Below are positions 6,595-13,378 of a stretch of DNA of 15,440 nt, piece by piece (positions within the stretch are counted from its first letter, which is position 1; the number at the start of each line of letters is the position of its first letter). Source of the DNA: an uncultured Eubacteriales bacterium (GTDB lineage: Bacteria; Bacillota; Clostridia; Oscillospirales; Oscillospiraceae). The position numbers and the translations under genes were made by a program. The notes below the pieces were generated by a model. That model was not told where the DNA came from, did no database searches, and saw only the letters and a list, made by a program, of their open reading frames with translations. The stretch spans positions 1-15,440 of the forward strand of contig USEU01000052.1 of assembly GCA_900553805.1 (NCBI GenBank). Reading direction: 5' to 3'.

Positions 6595-7761
6595 ATGGAG
6601 GTTCGACTGACAAAGCCGGAGGAGCTTGACCGCGTCCGGGAGCTGTTCGCCCTGGCCTTTCGCATCCCCATGAAGCGGGACGCGGAGCAGGAGCCGGATG
6701 AGGCGCTGCACTGGGCGGCCTTTGACGGCGACGGACAGATGATGAGCGCCATCACCGTGCCCACCTACCAGATGTGGTTTGACGGGCAGCCGGTGACTAT
6801 GGGCGGCATCGGCGGCGTATCCACCCTGCCCCAGTACCGCCGCCGGGGCGGCATCCGGGCCTGCTTCGAGGCGCTGCTGCCGGAATTATACCGGCGGGAG
6901 TATGATTTTTCCTATCTTTACCCCTTTTCCACCGCTTTTTACCGAAAATTCGGCTATGAATGCTGCGTGCAGAAGCAGCTGGTCACCGTAGACCTGCGTC
7001 TGCTGCGCACCAGCTATTTTGAAGATACCTACCGCCTGGCAGAGCCGGGACAGGAACTGTCGGAGGACGTGTGGGCCGTGGACCAAGCCTGGTACCGCGC
7101 CTACAATATGAGCGTGCTCCACGGCCGGTCGGACTACCGCTGGGTGACCGGGCTGGACCCCGCCGCCGGGGACAAGTACCTGTACGTCTGGTACGATAAC
7201 GGCGCCCCCAGCGCCTATGTGCGCTTCCAGCCGGAGGGGGACACCCTCCAGTGCGACCGCTTCCGCTTCACCTCCGCCCGGGGCTTCCGGGCGCTGCTGG
7301 GCCTGCTGCAAACCATGTCCACCGACCGCAGCCACGCCCGGTTTTACCTGCCGGAGAGCAAGGCCCTGCGCTATCTGCTGCCGGAATGGTCCCTGGGGGC
7401 CGTCCGATGGCAGCTCCTGTGCGGCGGCATGGTCCGGGTCGTCCGGGTGCGGGAGGTGCTGGAAAAAGCAAAATGCATCGGCACCGGCCAGGTGACCCTG
7501 GAAATCACCGATCACCAGATCCCCAAAAACACCGGCGTCTACCGGGTGAGCTTCCGGGACGGCCGGGTGACCCAGGCCGCCAGAACCGACGCCGCCCCCG
7601 ACGCGGCACTGACCATCCCCGCCCTCTCCGCCCTCATCAGCGGCGTGTGCTCCTTCACCGAAGCCGCCCAATGGATGCCCGGCGCAGAGCTGAAAACCCC
7701 AAACCCCGCATTGGACCAGTTGTTCTATAAAAAAGAAATGTTTATCGAAGAAGATTTCTGA
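6595..7761 (+). CDS. GNAT-family N-acetyltransferase, Eis-like
   Basis: 388 residues, start ATG with GGAGG seven bases upstream. The N-terminal GNAT fold carries the acetyl-CoA loop QYRRRGGIRA (residues 80-89) after the beta strand GGIGGVSTLP. FYRKFGYE follows, as in Eis-type enzymes where a tyrosine acts as general acid. A second GNAT-like region and a C-terminal sterol-carrier-protein-like domain complete the three-domain layout, and the length fits the family at about 390-410. The chain ends in phenylalanine (EEDF). In mycobacterial Eis the C-terminal phenylalanine carboxylate acts as base, so this end is consistent with an active enzyme. Known relatives acetylate aminoglycosides or protein lysines; the natural substrate here is unknown. 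It is co-transcribed with the HAD gene. Confidence 0.88.
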   Translation: MEVRLTKPEELDRVRELFALAFRIPMKRDAEQEPDEALHWAAFDGDGQMMSAITVPTYQMWFDGQPVTMGGIGGVSTLPQYRRRGGIRACFEALLPELYRREYDFSYLYPFSTAFYRKFGYECCVQKQLVTVDLRLLRTSYFEDTYRLAEPGQELSEDVWAVDQAWYRAYNMSVLHGRSDYRWVTGLDPAAGDKYLYVWYDNGAPSAYVRFQPEGDTLQCDRFRFTSARGFRALLGLLQTMSTDRSHARFYLPESKALRYLLPEWSLGAVRWQLLCGGMVRVVRVREVLEKAKCIGTGQVTLEITDHQIPKNTGVYRVSFRDGRVTQAARTDAAPDAALTIPALSALISGVCSFTEAAQWMPGAELKTPNPALDQLFYKKEMFIEEDF

Positions 7762-7815
7762 GCAGAACCCCCGGGCCCCTGCGATCGTGACGGGGTGCGT
7801 TCCGTGCAACGTACA

Positions 7816-7862
7816 AAGGCGAATTCGTACAATCTCCATTCGGGACTGTACGAATTCGCCTT
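7816..7862. terminator. Repeat hairpin between convergent genes, probable bidirectional terminator
   Basis: Perfect 16-bp arms AAGGCGAATTCGTACA (7816-7831) and TGTACGAATTCGCCTT (7847-7862) enclose 15 bases. It is followed on the plus strand by GTTTCTTTT. The same core hairpin occurs inside repeat units A and B, without their outer ends. Placed 54 bases after the GNAT stop and converging with the kinase gene, it could end transcription of the plus-strand operon. The minus-strand exit is poor in T. Confidence 0.65.
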
Positions 7863-7873
7863 GTTTCTTTTAT

Positions 7874-7989
7874 GGCAACGCCGCACAATTTGGCAAGAAG
7901 CCCCAGCCTGGATTTTTGGCTAAATTCAAACTGAAGAAGTGGGGCAAAAAGACGGCTGCGGCTCGCAGACACAATTGCGCGGTGTTGCC
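7874..7989. mobile_element. 116-bp MITE-like element with 17-bp terminal inverted repeats
   Basis: The ends GGCAACGCCGCACAATT (7874-7890) and AATTGCGCGGTGTTGCC (7973-7989) are inverted repeats with two mismatches in 17. Inside, GCCCCA (7900-7905) can pair with TGGGGC (7940-7945). The first 50 bases recur with one change at 15391-15440, in a different context. There is no ORF inside and no clear target-site duplication. The right end lies 21 bases from the kinase stop codon. A small non-autonomous transposable or palindromic element is the best reading. Confidence 0.65.
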
Positions 7990-8010
7990 TGAGATTTATT
8001 CAGAGGTCCC

Positions 8011-8781
8011 TCAAAAAAGCAGCTCCACCGGCAGGCCGGTGTGGGGGGTGGGGTCGGACTGGGCGCGGACGATCCAGGTTTTTACGGTGGAAACGGCGCT
8101 GCTGACGCTTTCCTCCTCCGTATCGCCCCGCAGGATGCCGCCGGTGAACAGGGCGGTGAACACATCTCCCGCGCCGGGGAAATCGCCGGGGACGGGGGTA
8201 TAGGGGAAAAGCCGCGTCCCCGCCGCCCCGCAGAGCACCACGGCGCTGCCCCCGCGCTGGGGCACGCCGGTGACCAGCGCCGCCCCAGCGCCCATCCGGT
8301 GCAGCGCCCGGGCCGCCTGCTCCGGCTCCGAAAGACCGGTGAGAAAGCGGGCCTCGGTGGCGTTGGGGAGCACGTAGTCCACCAGCGGCAGCAGGCCGCG
8401 CAGCAGCGCCAGCCGCTCCGGGCCGATGCCCCGGTACAGATGCCCGTTGTCCGCAAAGACGGGGTCCAGGAAGATCTTTACCCCCTGCTCCCGCCAGGAC
8501 CCGCACTTTTCAGCGACGAACGCCGCCTGGGCCTGGCCGGCCAGATAGCTGATGAGCACCCCCTCCGGGCGCAGGCCCCGGCGCTCCCAGGTGTCCAGCG
8601 CGGCGCGCAGATAATCGGTGGTATCCAGCTGGGCAGGCTCGCCCTGGCTCCAGATATTGGAGATCAGCGCCGTGGGCAGGCACAGCGCCCGGTGCCCCAT
8701 GCGGGTAAGCACGGCCCGGGAGACGGCCATGGCCACATCGGCGCTGCCCACGAAATCGCTGAGGATCAGTACACTTCCCAT
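8011..8781 (-). CDS. Pyridoxamine/pyridoxal kinase-like protein (ribokinase superfamily)
   Basis: 256 residues from the ATG at 8781, with GGAAAGGG upstream; the N-terminal extension up to 9183 is out-of-frame reading of the TetR gene and was discarded. Features of PdxK-type kinases run in order: ILSDFVGSADVA at the start, LPTALISN near residue 35, DPVFADNGHLY for the Mg-ATP site, LPNATEARFLTG, and GDFPGAGDVFTALF with catalytic Asp206. The family phosphorylates the 5'-hydroxyl of pyridoxal, pyridoxine or pyridoxamine in vitamin B6 salvage; another small alcohol substrate cannot be excluded. At 256 residues it is slightly shorter than many relatives (about 270-290). The start lies two bases after the TetR stop (TGAGCATG), so the pair is almost surely co-transcribed and translationally coupled. 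Confidence 0.82.
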   Translation of the reverse strand: MGSVLILSDFVGSADVAMAVSRAVLTRMGHRALCLPTALISNIWSQGEPAQLDTTDYLRAALDTWERRGLRPEGVLISYLAGQAQAAFVAEKCGSWREQGVKIFLDPVFADNGHLYRGIGPERLALLRGLLPLVDYVLPNATEARFLTGLSEPEQAARALHRMGAGAALVTGVPQRGGSAVVLCGAAGTRLFPYTPVPGDFPGAGDVFTALFTGGILRGDTEEESVSSAVSTVKTWIVRAQSDPTPHTGLPVELLF

Positions 8782-8783
8782 GC

Positions 8784-9356
8784 TCAGCCCTTTCCGCCGG
8801 ACAGCAGCGGCTCGGTCACGGTGCGGAAATACCCGTCCAGCGTCTGGGGCGTCTCCTTGCGGCCGCCGTCCAGCCACCACTGCACCATCTCCACAAAGCT
8901 GCCCGCGATGTGGTTGACCAAGAATTCCCTGGGCACATCGGCGCAGGTGGTATCCCCCAGCAGCTGGGCGCGGACCAGCTCCTCCATGCCGGATTTGAAA
9001 TAGCTCATGAAGATCGGGCCGCTTTCGCAGGACAGGAGCGTGAGAATATTGTTGTCGTTCTCCTGCAAGTGCTGCAAAATGTGGCAGATCACCGAATGGG
9101 GGGCGTTGGTGCAGGTATACAGGCCGTGAGTATTCTGCTTGTCCATGGCGGTGCCGATGATGTGGTCGAACAGCTCCCGGCACAGGGATTTGAGCAGCTC
9201 CTCCTTCGTCTCAAAATGGGCGTAAAAGGTGCTGCGGCCGATGTTTGCCTCGTCGATGATGTCCTGCACGGTGATGGAATGGAAATTCTGCCGGTCCAGC
9301 AGGGTGGTAAAGGCCCGGTAAATGGCGGTGCGGGTCTTTTGCTGACGTCTGTCCAT
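8784..9356 (-). CDS. TetR/AcrR-family transcriptional regulator
   Basis: 190 residues from the ATG at 9356, with AGGAGA six bases upstream; an upstream in-frame ATG at 9497 would run through the promoter region and is not used here. The N-terminal DNA-binding domain reads ITVQDIIDEANIGRSTFYAHF at residues 28-48, the classic TetR pattern, followed by KEELL. The remaining 140 residues form the helical ligand/dimer domain, without a recognised ligand signature. It lies divergent to the P-type ATPase and directly before the kinase gene. A 21-bp inverted repeat (9450-9470) over the ATPase start and a matching half-site (9385-9393) near its own start suggest that it represses both directions. The signal could be a metal, a drug or a vitamer; the sequence does not say which. 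Confidence 0.9.
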   Translation of the reverse strand: MDRRQQKTRTAIYRAFTTLLDRQNFHSITVQDIIDEANIGRSTFYAHFETKEELLKSLCRELFDHIIGTAMDKQNTHGLYTCTNAPHSVICHILQHLQENDNNILTLLSCESGPIFMSYFKSGMEELVRAQLLGDTTCADVPREFLVNHIAGSFVEMVQWWLDGGRKETPQTLDGYFRTVTEPLLSGGKG

Positions 9357-9401
9357 AAAATTCTCCTGTACAAAAATCGGTTTTTGTTCTGTATTGTACA
9401 T

Positions 9402-9432
9402 CCGCCGAAAATTGATTCTTGTTTTTCGGCGG
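9402..9432. promoter_or_regulatory. Perfect 10-bp inverted repeat in the TetR/ATPase divergent region
   Basis: CCGCCGAAAA (9402-9411) and TTTTCGGCGG (9423-9432) are perfect inverted arms around 11 bases and overlap the proposed -35 box of the ATPase promoter. On the plus strand it is followed by GATTTTTC, which gives it the look of a terminator. It may block stray transcription, bind a regulator, or both. Confidence 0.5.
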
Positions 9433-9446
9433 GATTTTTCTATAAT
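9419..9446 (+). promoter_or_regulatory. Promoter of the P-type ATPase gene
   Basis: A perfect TATAAT (9441-9446) has TTGTTT (9419-9424) 16 bases upstream. The transcription start is expected near 9453, giving a leader of about 90 bases. The promoter for the TetR gene on the other strand is less clear; TACAAT (9398-9393) is a possible -10 without a good -35. Confidence 0.65.
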
Positions 9447-9449
9447 GAT

Positions 9450-9470
9450 TACAGAACAAAGTGTTCGGTA
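9450..9470. promoter_or_regulatory. Candidate TetR-family operator over the ATPase transcription start
   Basis: The arms TACAGAACA (9450-9458) and TGTTCGGTA (9462-9470) are inverted with one mismatch around AAG. An exact copy of the ideal half TGTTCTGTA is at 9385-9393, close to the regulator's own start. The length and symmetry fit TetR-family operators. The position, over +1 of the ATPase, fits repression by the divergent gene product. Confidence 0.55.
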
Positions 9471-9542
9471 GCGGATATATTGTATGTTAAAAAGCAAGCA
9501 TTGTCAAATAGAATTTCCGAACCGATGAAAGGAAGGATTTAT

Positions 9543-12002
9543 ATGTCCGACGAGAAGCATCTGCACAATCACGAGGACGAAGGCTGCTGCAAGCAGGAGC
9601 ACCATCATCATGACGAGGATGAAGCGGAATGCGGCTGCGGTCATGATCACCATCACCACCATCATGACGATGATGACGAGGAATGCGGCTGTGGCCATGA
9701 GCATCACCACCATCACCATGACGATGATGACGAGGAATGCGGCTGTGGCCATGAGCATCATCACCACCATCATGACGACGATGACGAGGAATGCGGCTGC
9801 GGTTGCGGTCATGAGCACCATCACCACAAGGCAAAGGCCGTCGATCCCAGCGCGCAGACCAGAATTTACATGATCGAGGGTCTGGACTGTGCCAACTGCG
9901 CCGCGAAAATCGAAAAGCGGCTGAACACCCTGGAGGGGGTGGACGAGTGCACCATCACCTTCGCCACAAAGCAGATGCGCCTGACCGCCAAGAACCCCGA
10001 TGCCCTGATCCCCGCCGTGAAGCAGGCCATCGACGCCATGGAGGACGGCATCACCATTGTTGCCAAGGACGAAAAGAAAAAGGATGAGGACGGCGACGAT
10101 CCCAAGAAGGAACTGACCGGCATCATCATCGGCGCCGTGCTTTTTGTTGTGGGCGAGGTGCTGCACCTGAAGGACGCCCCCCTGCCGGTCCAGCTGATCG
10201 CGCTGGTGCCTGCCTACCTGATTCTGGGCGGCGAGGTGGTCTGGAACGCCCTGAAGAACGTTGCCAAGGGCCAGGTGTTTGACGAAAACTTCCTGATGTC
10301 CATTGCCACCCTGGGTGCTTTCGCCATCGGCGACTGCCCCGAGGCCGTGGGCGTCATGCTGTTCTACCGCATTGGCGAGTACTTTGAGGACCGGGCCGTG
10401 GCAAGGAGCCGCAGCCAGATCATGACCGCCGTTGACCTGCGGCCCGAGACCGTGAATCTGGTGGACGGCAGCGACGTAAAGGTCATTCCCGCCGAGGATG
10501 CCCATGTGGGCGATATCCTGGTGGTGCGCCCCGGCGACCGAATCCCCCTGGACGGCGTGATCATTGAGGGCGAGAGCCGGATCGATACCTCCGCCGTCAC
10601 CGGCGAGCCTGTCCCCGTCAAGGTGGGCACCGGCAGCCAGGTGATCTCCGGCTGCGTCAACACCTCCGGCCAGCTGAAAATGCGGGTGGAGAAGCCCCTG
10701 GAGGAATCCATGGTCACCCGCATTCTGAACTCCGTGGAAAACGCGGCGGCCAGCAAGCCCGCCATCGACAAATTCATCACCCGCTTTGCCCGTGTATACA
10801 CCCCCGCCGTGGTCATTGCGGCGCTGGTGGTGGCCGTGGTGCTGCCCTTCATCATCCCCGGCTGGCACTTCTTTGTAGACGGCGTGAAGTACGCCGGTAT
10901 GGACTCCGTTCTCTACGGCGAGGCGGGCACCGCGTCGGTATTTACCGCGCTGACCTTCCTGGTCATCTCCTGTCCCTGCGCGCTGGTGCTCAGCGTGCCC
11001 CTGGCATTCTTCTCCGGCATTGGCGCGGCCTCCAAAAAGGGCATCCTCTTTAAGGGCGGCGTAGCCATTGAGGCTCTGGCTCAGGTCAAGGCCGTGGTCA
11101 TGGATAAGACCGGCACCATCACCAAGGGCAATTTCCAGGTGCAGCAGGCCATCCCCGCCGAGAGCGGCACCCCGGAGGCCACGCTGCTGACCCTGGCTGC
11201 CGGGTGTGAGCAGTTCTCCACCCACCCCATCGCTGTGAGCATCGTCACCGCCGCCAAGGAGGCGGGACTGGAGATCCCCAAGCCCACCCATCTGACGGAG
11301 CTGGCCGGTGAGGGCATCCAGGCGGGGCTGGACGGCCACCGGGTGCTGTGCGGCAACCAGAAGCTGATGACCCGCAACGGCGTCAGCCTGGACAAGTTCC
11401 GGGGCGCAGCCTTCGGCACTCAGGTGCTGCTGGCAAAGGATGGGAAGCTGCTGGGCCAGATCGTGATTGCCGATACGCTGAAGGGCGACGCTGTGCCCGC
11501 CATCGGAAAACTGAAGGACATGGGCCTGCACACCGTCATGCTCACCGGCGACGCCGAGGACAGTGCCAAGCATGTGGCCCAGGAGACGGGCATTGACGAG
11601 GTGCGCGCCCGCCTGCTGCCGGAAAACAAGCTCAGCGAGCTGAAAAAGGTACGCGCCCAGCAGGGCAGCGTCATGTTCGTGGGCGACGGCATCAACGACG
11701 CCCCCGTGCTGGCCGGCGCGGATGTGGGCGCGGCCATGGGCACCGGCGCGGATGCCGCCATTGAGGCGGCGGACGTGGTGTTCATGAACTCCGACATGTC
11801 CGCCATTCCCCAGGCCATCCAGATCGCCCGGCGCACCCGCCGCATCAGCTGGCAGAACGTATACTTCGCCCTGGCGGTCAAGATCGTCGTCATGGCTCTG
11901 GGCCTGCTGGGCTACGCCAATATGTGGATCGCCGTGTTCGCTGACACCGGCGTATCCATGCTGTGCCTGCTGAACTCCATTCGCATCCTGTACCACAAAT
12001 AA
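9543..12002 (+). CDS. cadA: Zn2+/Cd2+-type P1B ATPase with His/Cys/Asp-repeat N-terminus
   Basis: 819 residues from the ATG at 9543, which has GGAAGGA upstream; upstream readings extend into the divergent gene. Order: a metal-binding tail (residues 1-95, with 33 His and 11 Cys), a heavy-metal-associated domain with GLDCANCA (Cys116, Cys119), membrane helices, and the actuator motif TGE (353-355). Then come the ion-path motif CPC (477-479), phosphorylation site DKTGT (Asp521), nucleotide-site HP in STHPIAV, and hinge GDGIND (714-719). The last helices carry AVKIVV and FADTG; this Lys and DxG pattern marks the Zn/Cd/Pb group rather than copper pumps. It exports divalent metal across the cytoplasmic membrane at the cost of ATP. 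Symbol by analogy with CadA/ZntA. It is divergent from, and probably controlled by, the TetR gene. Confidence 0.93.
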   Translation: MSDEKHLHNHEDEGCCKQEHHHHDEDEAECGCGHDHHHHHHDDDDEECGCGHEHHHHHHDDDDEECGCGHEHHHHHHDDDDEECGCGCGHEHHHHKAKAVDPSAQTRIYMIEGLDCANCAAKIEKRLNTLEGVDECTITFATKQMRLTAKNPDALIPAVKQAIDAMEDGITIVAKDEKKKDEDGDDPKKELTGIIIGAVLFVVGEVLHLKDAPLPVQLIALVPAYLILGGEVVWNALKNVAKGQVFDENFLMSIATLGAFAIGDCPEAVGVMLFYRIGEYFEDRAVARSRSQIMTAVDLRPETVNLVDGSDVKVIPAEDAHVGDILVVRPGDRIPLDGVIIEGESRIDTSAVTGEPVPVKVGTGSQVISGCVNTSGQLKMRVEKPLEESMVTRILNSVENAAASKPAIDKFITRFARVYTPAVVIAALVVAVVLPFIIPGWHFFVDGVKYAGMDSVLYGEAGTASVFTALTFLVISCPCALVLSVPLAFFSGIGAASKKGILFKGGVAIEALAQVKAVVMDKTGTITKGNFQVQQAIPAESGTPEATLLTLAAGCEQFSTHPIAVSIVTAAKEAGLEIPKPTHLTELAGEGIQAGLDGHRVLCGNQKLMTRNGVSLDKFRGAAFGTQVLLAKDGKLLGQIVIADTLKGDAVPAIGKLKDMGLHTVMLTGDAEDSAKHVAQETGIDEVRARLLPENKLSELKKVRAQQGSVMFVGDGINDAPVLAGADVGAAMGTGADAAIEAADVVFMNSDMSAIPQAIQIARRTRRISWQNVYFALAVKIVVMALGLLGYANMWIAVFADTGVSMLCLLNSIRILYHK
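9627..9827 (+). repeat. 54-base in-frame tandem repeat coding for the metal-binding tail
   Basis: Three full 54-base units (9627-9680, 9681-9734, 9735-9788) and a partial fourth (9789-9827) encode the 18-residue unit ECGCGHEHHHHHHDDDDE; the first unit has D for E at position seven. The fourth unit has an extra CG pair (ECGCGCG) and ends in four histidines. Differences between units are almost all silent third-position changes. Such in-frame units can change number by recombination or slippage without breaking the protein. Confidence 0.92.
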
Positions 12003-12008
12003 TCCTCT

Positions 12009-12059
12009 CAGATACCATATCACCCCGGACTTTTCCCGTCCGGGGTGATATGGTATCTG
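12009..12059. terminator. 22-bp perfect hairpin between the ATPase and butyrate kinase genes
   Basis: Arms at 12009-12030 and 12038-12059 are perfectly complementary over 22 bp (beginning CAGATACCATATCACC), with the seven-base loop TTTTCCC. It starts six bases after the ATPase stop and ends one base before the -35 box of the next promoter. It should end or protect the ATPase transcript, but it has no T-run on the plus side, so it is not a textbook intrinsic terminator. It could also act as an operator for the following promoter. Confidence 0.65.
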
Positions 12060-12060
12060 C

Positions 12061-12089
12061 TTGAAATTAAAGGGAGAATATTGTATACT
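12061..12089 (+). promoter_or_regulatory. Promoter of butyrate kinase gene
   Basis: TTGAAA (12061-12066) and TATACT (12084-12089) are 17 bases apart. Transcription would begin near 12096, giving a leader of about 29 bases with AAAGGAG before the ATG. The gene therefore has its own promoter separate from the ATPase. Confidence 0.78.
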
Positions 12090-12124
12090 ATCCGTAATCG
12101 GATGGAGAAAAAAGGAGAATTCCC

Positions 12125-13234
12125 ATGGAAACGGTTTATAAAATGCTGGTGATCAACCCCGGCTCCACCTCCACCAAGGTGAGCTATTTTGAAAATGAGC
12201 GCAATGTGTATACCGAGAGCATTTTCCACGATGCCCCGGAGCTGCTGGCCTACCCCACCGTCAACGACCAGATGCCCCTGCGCCGGGCGGTGGTGGAGCG
12301 GTTCATGGCAGAGCACAGCCTGCGCATGGCGGATATGGACGCCTTTGTAGGCCGGGGCGGTAGCGCCTGGCCCCAGGCGGCGGGTGTGATGGAGATCGAC
12401 GCATCTTTGGTTGCTGACACGGCGGCGGGCGTGGGCGGCAGCGACCACCCGGCAAAGCTGGGAGTGATGCTGGCCTATGAGCTGTGCCGGGAGTATGGCG
12501 GCAGGATGTACACCGTCAACCCCACCAATGTGGACGAGCTGTGCGACTATGCCCGCCCCACGGGCATTGCGGGACTGTACCGCCGGGCGCAGACCCATGT
12601 GCTGAATCAGAAGGGCATCGCCGCCATCCACGCCCGGGCCATGGGAAAGCGGTATGAGGACTGCAATTTCATTGTCAGCCACATTGACGGCGGCATCACC
12701 GTCACCGCCCATGCCCGCGGGAAAATGATCGACAGCACCGAGGGAGCCGGGGGCGACGGTCCCTTTACCCCCACCCGGCTGGGTTCCATCCCGGTGATGG
12801 AGGTGCTGACCTATCTGGAAAGCGGCCACACCACCGGGGAGGTCAAGACCATGCTCTCCCGCTCCGGCGGCTTTGTCAGCCATTTCGGCACCTCCAATTC
12901 GGACACCGTCCACGTCCTGGTGGAGCAGGGTGACCCGAAGGCGGTGACGCTGTGGAACACCATGATCTATCAGCTGTGCAAATCCATCGGCGCCATGGCG
13001 GCGGTGCTGGAGGGCCGGGTGGACGGCATCCTGCTCACCGGCGGCCTGGTGCGGTTCCGGGACATTGTGGCAGGCGTGGAGCAGCGCTGCGGCTGGATTG
13101 CCCCCGTCACCGTCTACCCCGGCGAATGCGAGCAGGAGGCCATGGCCGAAAGCGTCCTGGCCGTCCTGCGGGGCGAACAGGCAGCCCACCGCTACACCGG
13201 CCGCCCCGTCTTTCAGGGCTTCGGGTGGGAATAA
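12125..13234 (+). CDS. buk: Butyrate kinase (acetokinase family)
   Basis: 369 residues from an ATG preceded by AAGGAG, close to the family length of about 355. The phosphate-binding start INPGSTSTKV (residues 10-19) is diagnostic for the butyrate/branched-chain acyl kinase group. Further support comes from VGRGG, DHPAKLGVMLAYEL, HVLNQKGIAAIHARA and GDGPFTPTRLGSIP, plus GGFVSHFGTSNSD and LTGGLVR near the end. The enzyme converts butyryl phosphate and ADP to butyrate and ATP in the cytoplasm. It differs from usual members at some sites: HIDGGI where HxGGGI is common, and SAWPQAAGVMEI after VGRGG. A related acyl substrate is therefore possible. No phosphotransbutyrylase gene lies next to it, although the two are often paired. 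Confidence 0.88.
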   Translation: METVYKMLVINPGSTSTKVSYFENERNVYTESIFHDAPELLAYPTVNDQMPLRRAVVERFMAEHSLRMADMDAFVGRGGSAWPQAAGVMEIDASLVADTAAGVGGSDHPAKLGVMLAYELCREYGGRMYTVNPTNVDELCDYARPTGIAGLYRRAQTHVLNQKGIAAIHARAMGKRYEDCNFIVSHIDGGITVTAHARGKMIDSTEGAGGDGPFTPTRLGSIPVMEVLTYLESGHTTGEVKTMLSRSGGFVSHFGTSNSDTVHVLVEQGDPKAVTLWNTMIYQLCKSIGAMAAVLEGRVDGILLTGGLVRFRDIVAGVEQRCGWIAPVTVYPGECEQEAMAESVLAVLRGEQAAHRYTGRPVFQGFGWE

Positions 13235-13289
13235 CGGGACCGCTGCGGATGATGATCTGTAAAAGCTTTCCGCTTCCAAAGAAAAGAAA

Positions 13290-13330
13290 TAGCGGTAGAA
13301 ACCACGAAATGTCCGGGGTTTCTACCGCTA
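13290..13330. terminator. Bidirectional intrinsic terminator between convergent genes
   Basis: TAGCGGTAGAAACC (13290-13303) and GGTTTCTACCGCTA (13317-13330) form a perfect 14-bp stem. It is followed by a T-rich stretch containing GGATTTTTC on the plus strand and TTTCTTTTCTTT on the minus strand. It lies between the 3' ends of the butyrate kinase gene (plus) and the membrane protein gene (minus), 55 and 48 bases away, and suits both. Confidence 0.85.
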
Positions 13331-13378
13331 AATTATTGGATTTTTCTGAAAAGTCTGCTCCTCGGCAGGCCCGCATGC

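Noticed and set aside
8782..9183. N-terminal extension of the kinase reading frame
   Set aside because: This stretch is the TetR gene read out of frame; the kinase start at 8781 has a ribosome site and correct N-terminal motif.
8910..9542. 211-residue N-terminal extension of the P-type ATPase
   Set aside because: It runs antisense through the TetR gene and across the promoter; the ribosome site and His-rich start place initiation at 9543.
9627..9827. Possible CRISPR-like array of 54-base repeats
   Set aside because: The units are directly adjacent, without spacers, and in frame with the ATPase, so they are protein-coding tandem repeats.
9504..12023. 839-codon minus-strand ORF opposite the P-type ATPase
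   Set aside because: It mirrors the ATPase over its whole length, with low-complexity His, Gln and Gly-rich text and no motifs; the ATPase frame has every family motif.
12020..13279. 419-codon minus-strand ORF opposite butyrate kinase
   Set aside because: It is a shadow frame without recognisable motifs, crossing the promoter and hairpin region.
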